From positions 1,240,001 to 1,304,000 of the forward strand of contig NZ_CP147505.1 in NCBI RefSeq assembly GCF_037201915.1: DNA of 64,000 nt, in the 5' to 3' direction. The stretch is from Haloplanus sp. CK5-1. GTDB taxonomy: Archaea; Halobacteriota; Halobacteria; Halobacteriales; Haloferacaceae. The translations under genes were made by a program, and so were the position numbers. The notes under the pieces were generated by a model that saw nothing but the letters and a program-made list of their open reading frames with translations, did no database searches and had not been told where the DNA came from. This document shows positions 43,154 to 53,009 of the stretch, piece by piece. Numbering within the stretch: the stretch's first letter is position 1; the number at the start of each line of letters is the position of its first letter.

Positions 43154-44527
43154 TCAGTAGACGTAGTCGCCCTCGGCGACGGAGACGTACCCGCCTTTCC
43201 GGAGGCGCCGCTTGTTCCACTTGTAGCGGACGAACAGTTTCGTCGCGTCCCACCCGGCGGCGAACCGGCGGTCGAACAGCCCGGCGCCGGACTCGTCGGC
43301 GACCATCTTGCGGGCGGTCCGGAAGACCCGATCCCAGTCGTCGGGGTCGTACTCCCGGACCATGTCGGCCATGGTCACGTTTCGGATGATCTCGTCCTCG
43401 ATGGCGTCCTTCCACGCGTCGTTGTACCCCGAGAGGTCGCCCGAACCGGCCAACTCGCCGGCGATGGCCCCGGTGCGGACGGCGACGTGGTCTCCCCCCT
43501 CGTGGAACGCGGAGGTGGTTCCCATGGCGCCGCCGACGAGGGCGATGCCGGCCTCGACCGGCGAGTCGGCCGGCCGCGTCGAGGAGATGGGGTAGGTCTC
43601 GGTTCCCTTGGACTTGCCCCGGTCCTCGACCAGTGGGAAGTCACCGGGCACGTCGTACTCGTCGCCGTACTCGTGTTCGAGGAGGCGCTGGAGGTACTCG
43701 CTCCCGCTGGGCACCGACTCGTCGTCCGGGCGGAGGAGCGCGTACGATTCCGGGTTCGCGACCGACGACAGGTCGAGATCGATGGGCATCGTCAGCCCGA
43801 CCCGTGCCACGTCCTCGTCGTTGGGGAAGATCCAGGGGTAGGCCGTGTGGCCGGGCATGTAGCCCCACCAGAACGTGATCGCGCCGCGGAGGTCCTCGGC
43901 GACGGCCGGTGGAAGGCGTCGGTGTTCCTGGTAGGCGATGTGGTTGGCGGTCGTCGTTCCGAGACGGTCGGTCACCGGATAGGGGAGGAAGCGATCCACC
44001 ACGCGATTGGTGACGGTGCGCTGTGGACCGTCGGCGAGGACGACGAAGTCGGCCCCGACTTGGTCGCCCCCGGCAGTGTGGACGACGTGGCGCGGGTCAT
44101 CGTCGAGAGTCGTCTCCACGTCACGGACGGAGACGCCGACGCGGTAGTCGGCCCCGACCCGTTCGGCCCGGTCGCGGAGCCAGTCGTCGAAGCGCGCGCG
44201 GTGGAAGGTGTAGCCGAAGTTGTCGTAGGTGGCGTCGATACCGGTCGACCGCAGGACACAGGACTCGGACGGGCCGACGAACGCGGCCCGGTCGAGTTCC
44301 GACAGCAGGACCCCGTCGGGGAACTCGTCGGGGTGGATGTCCATGATGTCGACCCAGTAGTCGAGGATGCCGGCGGCGTCGGTCGAGTCGGGGCCGAGTC
44401 CCGTCCGATCCTCGCGTGGGACCCCCTTCTCGAGGACGAGCGTGGACGCGCCGGCCGCCGCTGCCCCGTGTGCCGCCGCTGCTCCGGCGGGACCGCCGCC
44501 GACGACGGCGACGTCGACCTGTTCCAT
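43154..44527 (-). CDS. Geranylgeranyl-reductase-family FAD oxidoreductase
   Basis: A 457-residue flavoprotein. FAD-binding GxGxxG-like start VAVVGGGPAGAAAAHGAAAAG at residues 5-25, then VLEKG; the second FAD motif is FVVLADGPQRTVTNRVV; the third is IALVGGAMGTTSAFHEGGDHVAVRTG. This is the GGR family, which saturates isoprenoid chains of archaeal lipids or quinones. The C-terminus is basic, with WNKRRLRKGG. It is a paralogue rather than certainly the main lipid reductase. ATG 44527 is 111 bp from the divergent dehydrogenase start. Confidence 0.88.
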   Translation of the reverse strand: MEQVDVAVVGGGPAGAAAAHGAAAAGASTLVLEKGVPREDRTGLGPDSTDAAGILDYWVDIMDIHPDEFPDGVLLSELDRAAFVGPSESCVLRSTGIDATYDNFGYTFHRARFDDWLRDRAERVGADYRVGVSVRDVETTLDDDPRHVVHTAGGDQVGADFVVLADGPQRTVTNRVVDRFLPYPVTDRLGTTTANHIAYQEHRRLPPAVAEDLRGAITFWWGYMPGHTAYPWIFPNDEDVARVGLTMPIDLDLSSVANPESYALLRPDDESVPSGSEYLQRLLEHEYGDEYDVPGDFPLVEDRGKSKGTETYPISSTRPADSPVEAGIALVGGAMGTTSAFHEGGDHVAVRTGAIAGELAGSGDLSGYNDAWKDAIEDEIIRNVTMADMVREYDPDDWDRVFRTARKMVADESGAGLFDRRFAAGWDATKLFVRYKWNKRRLRKGGYVSVAEGDYVY

Positions 44528-44638
44528 ACCACACTCCCCGGCCGGCGACGGTATTAATCGCCCGGAACGGATCCGGAGGCCGGTGTCGATGTGTGCCAAC
44601 CTCGTAGACTTATCACCCAGGCGGTCACATCCCCCCGC

Positions 44639-45595
44639 ATGACCGATCCCGACGTCGTCGTCCTGCGACAGAAGGTCCACGGGATGTCCCCCGAGTCGTA
44701 CGGTTCGAAGCTTCGTGACCGCCTCCCCGACCACGAGGTAGCGGTCGCGACCACGCCGGCCGAGGAGCACGACCTGCTGGAGCGCTCGCGCGTCGCGACG
44801 GGGATCAGTTTCGACCCCGAGTGGTTGGAGTTCGCCGAGAATCTCGACCTCTTTGCCTGCGCGTACGCCGGGACGGGCCACCTCGACACCGGCGCACTGG
44901 AGGCGGCCGACGTCGCCGTCACCAACGCCGCCGGCGTGCACGGCCCGAACATCTCGGAGTACGTCGTCGGCGCGCTCGTCGCCCACGAACGCCGATTCCG
45001 GCAGGCGTGGCAACGACAGGAGCGCGCCCACTGGGAGGCGTATCCCGTCGGCGAACTCCGGGGAAGCACCGCCGCAGTCGTCGGCCTCGGTGCCATCGGC
45101 ACGTCGCTGGTCGACCGCCTCGATCCCTTCGGCGTCGAGACGATCGGCGTCCGGTACACGCCCGAAAAGGGCGGGCCGACCGACGAGGTGGTCGGCTTCG
45201 ACGAGGTTCATTCGGCGCTCGCCCGCGCCGACTACGTGATCCTCGCGTGCCCCCTCACCGACACTACGCGGGGACTGATCGACGCCGACGCGCTGGCGTC
45301 GATGAAGGCCGACGCCTTGCTCGTCAACGTCGCTCGCGGCCCGATCGTCGACACCGATGCCCTCGTGACCGCGCTCTGGAAGACCGACATCCGCGGCGCG
45401 ACACTCGACGTGACCGATCCCGAACCCCTCCCGGCGGACCACCCGCTCTGGTCGTTCGAGAACGTCCAGATCACGCCACACAACGCCGGCAACACGCCGA
45501 AGTACTACGACCGCCTCGCGGACATCCTCGCCGAGAACCTCCGGCGGATGGACGAGACGGGAGGGACCGAGGGGTTGGAGAACCAGGTCGTCTAA
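44639..45595 (+). CDS. D-2-hydroxyacid dehydrogenase
   Basis: A 318-residue NAD(P)-dependent dehydrogenase. Nucleotide-binding loop VVGLGAIGTSLVDRL; catalytic Arg in VNVARGPIVDTDALV; Glu in LDVTDPEPLPADHPLW; His in QITPHNAGNTPKYY. The full triad is present. It interconverts 2-oxo acids and D-2-hydroxy acids; the precise substrate is not evident. A TATA-like ACTTATC lies about 30 bp before the ATG. Its stop overlaps that of the convergent FAH-family gene by three bases. Confidence 0.92.
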   Translation: MTDPDVVVLRQKVHGMSPESYGSKLRDRLPDHEVAVATTPAEEHDLLERSRVATGISFDPEWLEFAENLDLFACAYAGTGHLDTGALEAADVAVTNAAGVHGPNISEYVVGALVAHERRFRQAWQRQERAHWEAYPVGELRGSTAAVVGLGAIGTSLVDRLDPFGVETIGVRYTPEKGGPTDEVVGFDEVHSALARADYVILACPLTDTTRGLIDADALASMKADALLVNVARGPIVDTDALVTALWKTDIRGATLDVTDPEPLPADHPLWSFENVQITPHNAGNTPKYYDRLADILAENLRRMDETGGTEGLENQVV

Positions 45596-46314
45596 CGCTC
45601 CGGGGGCGTGATCTCGTTTCGAAGGGTCCCGACACCCTCGTAGGTGATCTCGACGGTGTCGCCCGGCTCGACGGTGCCGGGGTTCGCCGGACTGCCGAAG
45701 GCGATCACGTCCCCCGGGCGGAACGTGAACCGCTCGGAGAGGAAGGCGATGATCTCGTGGGGGTCGAACAGCATGAGTTCCGTGTTGGCCTCCTGTCGCC
45801 GCTCCCCGCTCACGTCGGTGTGCATGTCGATCCCGTGGGGATCGAGGTCGGTCTCGATCCACGGGCCGAGCGGACCGGACGCGTCGAAGGCCTTTCGGGC
45901 CGTGCGCCCGGGCTGATCGAGGGCGTCCAGATCGTTCATGATCGTGTAACCCCGAACCACGTCGGGCACCTCGCCGGCGTCGAGCCGGTGACACTGCTCG
46001 TCGATCACGGCACAGAGTTCGCCCGCGTAGGTCACCTCCTCGGAGAACGTGGGGTACGGAACCGGTCGGTCGTGTGCGACGACCGACGCCGGCGGTTTGA
46101 TGAAGAAGGACGGCTGCTCCGGGACGTCGTACTCCATCTGGTCGAGCGTCTCGGCGAAGTTCCGGCCGACACAGTAGAGCGCCGAGGGCTCACAGGGTGG
46201 TGCGAGGTGGCCGTCCTCGCCGACGACGAACGCCCCCGCGTCCGTCTCCACGACTCCGTCCCGGTACTCGCCGGCGTGAATCTCACCGTCGACCGCGATG
46301 CGTGTGCGTTTCAT
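45592..46314 (-). CDS. Fumarylacetoacetate hydrolase-family protein
   Basis: A 240-residue member of the FAH family (C-C bond hydrolases, decarboxylases or isomerases of small oxo acids). The start of the catalytic domain is LYCVGRNFAETLDQM; metal-binding acids are in EEVTYAGELCAVIDEQ; YTIMNDLDALD and the C-terminal FRPGDVIAFGSPAN complete the pattern. The GELCAVID region has Glu where the usual E-x-E is expected. It is convergent with the 2-oxo-acid-related dehydrogenase, which may share a pathway; this is inference. Confidence 0.88.
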   Translation of the reverse strand: MKRTRIAVDGEIHAGEYRDGVVETDAGAFVVGEDGHLAPPCEPSALYCVGRNFAETLDQMEYDVPEQPSFFIKPPASVVAHDRPVPYPTFSEEVTYAGELCAVIDEQCHRLDAGEVPDVVRGYTIMNDLDALDQPGRTARKAFDASGPLGPWIETDLDPHGIDMHTDVSGERRQEANTELMLFDPHEIIAFLSERFTFRPGDVIAFGSPANPGTVEPGDTVEITYEGVGTLRNEITPPER

Positions 46315-46399
46315 ACACCGTCGGTCCCGCCCACCCGACAAACCGCTTGTGGATTCCCCATCGGCTCGATGCGCCCGTCGTCGACCCCCGCAAGCGTTT

Positions 46400-46422
46400 T
46401 ATGTGTGACTCGGTAACACATA
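46400..46422. promoter_or_regulatory. Inverted repeat upstream of gltX
   Basis: TATGTGT-N9-ACACATA, perfect 7-bp arms, 66 bp before the gltX ATG and 85 bp before the divergent FAH-family ATG. The spacing of about one and a half helical turns between arm centres suits a dimeric regulator. TTTTAT at its left edge could be a TATA box. Confidence 0.45.
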
Positions 46423-46487
46423 CCGCACCCCTACCAGCGGCCCCCGATCCACGCCAGTTTTTACCCGTGGGCCGGTAGGGTGGTGTA

Positions 46488-48203
46488 ATGAACTCCGAAC
46501 TGCGCGACCGTGTCGAGCGAGCGGCGCGGACACACGCGCTCTTGAACGCCGTGAAGCACGGCAGCGACGCCGAGGTCGGTGCGGTTATGGGCCCGCTGAT
46601 GGGCGAGAACCCCGACTTCCGGGAACACGCCGACGAGATTCCGGGCGTCGTCGGCGGCGTCGTCGCCGAGGTCAACGACCTCTCGGCGGCGAAGCGTCGC
46701 GCGGAACTCGAGGAACTGGCCCCCGAGCAGTTGGCCGAACTCGAGGCCGACGACGAGGGCGACGACCACCCCCTGCCGGACCTACCCAACGTGGACGACC
46801 ACGACGAGGTGGTGATGCGCGCGGCACCGAACCCCAACGGCCCGTGGCACCTCGGCCACGCTCGGATGCCCGCGGTCATCGGAACGTACAAGCAGCGGTA
46901 CGGCGGCCGCTTTCTCTGTCGGTTCGACGACACCGACCCCGAGACGAAGCGCCCGGATCTCGACGCCTACGACGCCATCCTCGGAGCCATCGACTACCTC
47001 GGATTCGACCCCGACGAGGTGATCCGGGCGAGCGACCGTCTGGAGACGTACTACGATCACGCCCGTGAGTTGATCGACCTGGGCGGCGCCTACACCTGCT
47101 CCTGTCCGCAAGCCGAGTTCTCCGACCTGAAGAACGCTGGCGAGGCCTGTCCCCACCGGGAGAAAGACGCCGGGCGGACCCGCGAGGAGTTCGAGGCGAT
47201 GGTCGACGGCGAGTTCTCGGCCGGCGAGATGACCCTCCGCGTTCGGACCGACATCACCCACAAGAACCCCGCGTTGCGGGACTGGGTCGCCTTCCGGATG
47301 ATCGACCGCCCCCATCCCCGACCCGAGGCGGCGGATTACCGCTGTTGGCCCATGCTCGACTTCCAGTCGGGCGTCGACGACCACCTCACGGGCGTCACGC
47401 ACATCATCCGCGGCATCGACCTCCAGGACTCCGCGAAGCGCCAGCGCTTCGTCTACGACTACTTCGACTGGACGTACCCCGAGGTGGTCCACTGGGGGCA
47501 CGTCCAGGTCGACGCCTACGACGTGCAACTCTCCACCTCGACGATCAAGGACCTGATCGACGACGGCACCCTCGACGGCTGGGACGACCCGCGCGCGCCC
47601 ACCCTCGCGAGCCTCCAACGACGGGGTATCCGTGGCGAGGCCATCGTCGACGCGATGGTGGAACTCGGCACCTCGACGACCAACGTCGACCTGTCGATGA
47701 GCGCCGTCTACGCGAACAACCGCGACCTGATCGACGACGGCGCGGACCGGCACTTCCTCGTCCGTGACGGCGTCGAGAAGACGGTTTCGGGCGGCCCGGA
47801 CGCCGGCCACCCGCCCGTCCACCCCGACCACGAGGAGCGGGGTCGCCGCGAGATACCGGTGTTGGGTGGCGTCCTCGTCGAACCGGACGACGTGCCGTCG
47901 GCCGGCGACCGCGTCTGGCTGAAGGGCTTTGGCTGCGTGCGGCACGCCGACGGAGACTTCGAGTACGTCGGCGACGACATCGGCGCCGTCCGCGAGGAGG
48001 GTGTTCCGGTGGTCCACTGGGTTCCCGCGACGGGCGGGGTCCCCGTCCGCCTGCGCACGATGGACGGCGACGTGACCGGCGTCGCGGAACCCGCGTTCGC
48101 CGACACCGCCGTCGACGACGTCGTCCAGTTCGAGCGCGTCGGGTTCGCGCGCGTCGACCGGCACGACGAGGACGAATCGGTCGCGTACTTCGCTCACGAG
48201 TAG
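46488..48203 (+). CDS. gltX: Glutamyl-tRNA synthetase, archaeal type
   Basis: A 571-residue class I synthetase of the GlxRS archaeal/eukaryotic branch. In haloarchaea it charges tRNA(Glu) and also tRNA(Gln) with Glu, for later amidation by GatDE. The HIGH-like motif is PNPNGPWHLGHARM near residue 110; the KMSKS-equivalent is YDVQLSTSTIKDLI near residue 350. A Cys cluster CSCPQAEF...CPH suggests a zinc site. An acidic N-terminal domain of about 100 residues precedes the catalytic core, as in archaeal enzymes. The C-terminal part is the beta-barrel anticodon-binding domain. Confidence 0.96.
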   Translation: MNSELRDRVERAARTHALLNAVKHGSDAEVGAVMGPLMGENPDFREHADEIPGVVGGVVAEVNDLSAAKRRAELEELAPEQLAELEADDEGDDHPLPDLPNVDDHDEVVMRAAPNPNGPWHLGHARMPAVIGTYKQRYGGRFLCRFDDTDPETKRPDLDAYDAILGAIDYLGFDPDEVIRASDRLETYYDHARELIDLGGAYTCSCPQAEFSDLKNAGEACPHREKDAGRTREEFEAMVDGEFSAGEMTLRVRTDITHKNPALRDWVAFRMIDRPHPRPEAADYRCWPMLDFQSGVDDHLTGVTHIIRGIDLQDSAKRQRFVYDYFDWTYPEVVHWGHVQVDAYDVQLSTSTIKDLIDDGTLDGWDDPRAPTLASLQRRGIRGEAIVDAMVELGTSTTNVDLSMSAVYANNRDLIDDGADRHFLVRDGVEKTVSGGPDAGHPPVHPDHEERGRREIPVLGGVLVEPDDVPSAGDRVWLKGFGCVRHADGDFEYVGDDIGAVREEGVPVVHWVPATGGVPVRLRTMDGDVTGVAEPAFADTAVDDVVQFERVGFARVDRHDEDESVAYFAHE

Positions 48204-48317
48204 CCACCGACCGTCCGTCGTCGACACGGGCCGTCACCGACCTCGAGGTAGCGACCGTCTCGAACCACTCACCGCCGTCGGTGTCACGGACGGCCCGTCG
48301 TAGAACCGGCCACGACA

Positions 48318-48506
48318 CTACTCGTAGTACACGTTAACTTTCCCGCCACACTCGTCGTGGTTGTTGCACCAGAACGATTCGCGCTGCGAGCGATTGAAGA
48401 TGCTGGTGATCCCGTCTCTTTTCACTTCGACCGGCTCCGTCCCCTTCGGGAGTGCGACTTGGTTTTTATGCCCACACCACGGACATTCGACGTCGAAGGG
48501 GGCCAT
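48318..48506 (-). CDS. Small zinc-binding protein, unknown
   Basis: A 62-residue protein with a four-Cys site: VECPWCGHKNQ near the N-terminus and WCNNHDECGGKVNV at the C-terminus. It ends YYE. Probably a structural zinc knuckle; no HTH or catalytic part. It is convergent with gltX. Such small CxxC proteins are common and poorly characterised in haloarchaea. Confidence 0.7.
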   Translation of the reverse strand: MAPFDVECPWCGHKNQVALPKGTEPVEVKRDGITSIFNRSQRESFWCNNHDECGGKVNVYYE

Positions 48507-48714
48507 ACCCGTACTACTCGAACGGCTGGCTCAGTTATTTTGTCACTTGAGCGTTCGCAACTCCGGGTGCCGTCTCTCGTAGCGGGTGTAAGTCGGTGCA
48601 ACCGGATCGCGAGGCCGGGTGCGATCGGTTCCAAGCGCTACTGTGGTAGACGGGCAGCGAGTAGCCGAGACCACCCGACAGAACGTTTATTGTCGGCGTC
48701 GCCAACGGCCGGGC
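48507..48714. other. Divergent intergenic region with a promoter for the aminotransferase gene
   Basis: 208 bp without a supported gene. GTTTATTG (about 48685-48692) lies about 25 bp before the aminotransferase ATG at 48715, suitable for a leaderless transcript. Nothing else stands out. Confidence 0.45.
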
Positions 48715-50028
48715 ATGGCGGACACCTCTCCGACGACCGAATCGAACGCCATCCCACACTGGTACACGGACGACGACGTACTCACGCTCGTCGACGGCGA
48801 CGGCGTCACCGTCTACGACGACGGCGGGGAGGCGTATCTCGACTTCGCCTCACAGCTCTACTGTGTCAACGCCGGCCACGGCGAGGAACGGATCGTCGAC
48901 GCCATCACCGACCAGGCCTCGCGGATCGCCTACGTCTCCTCGGCGAAGGACAACGACGAACGGACGGCGCTCGCCCGACGGCTCGCCGAGGTCGCCCCCG
49001 GAGACCTCTCGAACGTCTTCTTCTCGGTGTCGGGGAGCGAGGCCAACGAGTCGGCCGTCCAGTTCGCCCGCGAGTACACCGGTGGCCGGAAGGTACTCAC
49101 ACGCTACCAGTCCTACCACGGCGCGACCTACGGCGCGGCGTCGCTGACGGGCGATCCCGAGACGCGAAACGCGATGGGTAGACAGGTCGAGACGGGCGGC
49201 GCGGCGAAGTTCCTCCCGCCGCTGACCCACCGGTCCCCGTTCGACGGCGACACGCCGGCCGAGGTCGCCGAACAGGCCGCCGACCATCTGGAGTACGTCA
49301 TCCACAACGAGGGGCCCGACTCCATCGCGGCGATCCTGATGGAACCCGTGGGCGGGACGAGCGGTGCGTACCCGCCGCCGGCGGACTACCTCCAGCGCGT
49401 GCGCGACCTCTGTGACGAGTACGGAATCCTCCTGATCACCGACGAGGTCATCACCGGCTTCGGCCGGTGTGGGGAGTGGTTCGGCGTCGACACCGAGGAC
49501 GTGGTGCCCGACCTGCTCACCTTCGCGAAAGGGGCCACGAGCGCGTACGTTCCCCTCGCGGGCGTGATCGCGGGGCCGGAGATAACCGAGCACCTCCACG
49601 ACGCCGGCATCGACGTCGGCCAGACGTTCGCCGGCCATCCACTCGCGTGTGCCGCGGGTCGGGCGGCCATGGACGCCTACGCCGACGGCATGATCGAGAA
49701 CGCCCGGAAACGGAGCGAGCACCTCGAGGACCGACTCCGCGAACTCGCCGCCCACGACACCGTCGGCACCGTTCGCGGCCGGGGACTGCTGTGGGCCGTC
49801 GAATTCACCGACCCCGCCACCGGGGACCCGTTTCTCAACCCCTGGATCGAGTCGGGCGACAACCCCGTCGACGACGTGATCGACGAGACCCAGGATCGGG
49901 GCGTCCTGATCGGTGGTGGGCGGCCACGGACCCAGATCATCGTCTCGCCGCCGCTCCCGGTCACCGACGCCGAAATCGACGAGGCGGTCGACGCCCTCGA
50001 CGCGTCGGTCGAGGCCGTCTTCGGCTGA
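48715..50028 (+). CDS. Class III (omega-type) aminotransferase
   Basis: A 437-residue PLP enzyme. SVSGSEANESAVQFAREYTGG is the PLP-phosphate region, LLITDEVITGFGRCGEWFG contains the PLP-binding Asp, and the Schiff-base Lys is in LTFAKGATSAYVPLAGVI. Class III members transfer the amino group from omega-amino acids or amines. It lies 75 bp before the aldehyde:ferredoxin oxidoreductase on the same strand. An omega-aminotransferase would produce an aldehyde that such an oxidoreductase could oxidise; this pathway link is inference. Confidence 0.9.
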   Translation: MADTSPTTESNAIPHWYTDDDVLTLVDGDGVTVYDDGGEAYLDFASQLYCVNAGHGEERIVDAITDQASRIAYVSSAKDNDERTALARRLAEVAPGDLSNVFFSVSGSEANESAVQFAREYTGGRKVLTRYQSYHGATYGAASLTGDPETRNAMGRQVETGGAAKFLPPLTHRSPFDGDTPAEVAEQAADHLEYVIHNEGPDSIAAILMEPVGGTSGAYPPPADYLQRVRDLCDEYGILLITDEVITGFGRCGEWFGVDTEDVVPDLLTFAKGATSAYVPLAGVIAGPEITEHLHDAGIDVGQTFAGHPLACAAGRAAMDAYADGMIENARKRSEHLEDRLRELAAHDTVGTVRGRGLLWAVEFTDPATGDPFLNPWIESGDNPVDDVIDETQDRGVLIGGGRPRTQIIVSPPLPVTDAEIDEAVDALDASVEAVFG

Positions 50029-50103
50029 CGTGGGGAGTGGTCGGGTACACGACCGTGGACGTGAGGGCCACCGTTTAATATCGCGGCCCACCCGTCTCCG
50101 ACC

Positions 50104-52156
<2,053 letters not shown>

Positions 52157-52210
52157 GGCGACTGCTGTCCAGCACGAATAATTAAGTCGGTGACTGTGGT
52201 ATACGTCAAC

Positions 52211-52954
52211 ATGGAACTGACCGAACGGCTACACTTCGACCACGAGGACCGCAGGGACGTCTACGAGTACGTCGAGGCCCACGGGACCGTCCGTGCGGGC
52301 GAGGCCCGCCGGGCGCTGAACCTCGATCCGGAGGCGTTCGGTCACCACGTCACCGTGTTGCGGCGTGACGGCTACATCCGCCGGGAGGGAAACCACCTCC
52401 GCGTCGCGTACCAAGAAGAGACGGCCGAGCACCACGATACCACGGGCCTCGCCTACACCATCCGGGCGGCCGAGCAGTCGGACCTCTCGGGGTTGATCGG
52501 CGTCATCCGGGAGGTGGCGGAGGAGGGGACGTACATCGAGGCCGAGACGGTCGCCGACCTGCTCGACCACGAGGAAGTGATCCTCCGGCACAACGACGTC
52601 CGGTCGCGGATGGTGTTCGTCGCCACCGTCGACGACGAGGTGGTCGGCTGGGTCCACCTCGACCTGCCCGAGATGGAGAAACTCTCTCACACCGCCGTGT
52701 TGACGGTCGGGCTCCTCCCCGACCACCGTGGCAACGGCATCGGCGGTGCGTTGCTCGACCGCGGTGTTCGGTGGGCGAGAGAGCACGACTTCGAGAAACT
52801 GTACAACAGCGTCCCGTCGACCAACGAATCCGCGGTCACCTTCCTCGAATCCTGCGGCTGGGAGATCCAGGCCATCCGCGAGGATCACTACCGCATCGAC
52901 GGCGACTACGTCGACGAAGTGATGCTGGCGACGTGGCTCTCCGATCGCGATTGA
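52211..52954 (+). CDS. Winged-helix plus GNAT acetyltransferase fusion
   Basis: A 247-residue protein. Residues 10-80 form a winged-helix-like domain (RRDVYEYVEAHGTVRAGEARRALNLDPE, then VTVLRRDGYIRREGNHLRV; each cited in part). Residues 90-245 are a GNAT N-acetyltransferase with the acetyl-CoA loop LLPDHRGNGIGGALLDRGV. Such HTH-GNAT proteins may acetylate proteins or act as acyl-CoA-dependent regulators. ATG 52211 (MELTERLHF) was chosen; an AT-rich box AATAATTAAG lies about 30 bp upstream. The longer frame would include the promoter. Confidence 0.85.
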   Translation: MELTERLHFDHEDRRDVYEYVEAHGTVRAGEARRALNLDPEAFGHHVTVLRRDGYIRREGNHLRVAYQEETAEHHDTTGLAYTIRAAEQSDLSGLIGVIREVAEEGTYIEAETVADLLDHEEVILRHNDVRSRMVFVATVDDEVVGWVHLDLPEMEKLSHTAVLTVGLLPDHRGNGIGGALLDRGVRWAREHDFEKLYNSVPSTNESAVTFLESCGWEIQAIREDHYRIDGDYVDEVMLATWLSDRD

Positions 52955-53009
52955 ACCCGTTTCCCACACCCGATCGCACGCGGTCCCGCGACCGGGTGTG
53001 CGACGACGG

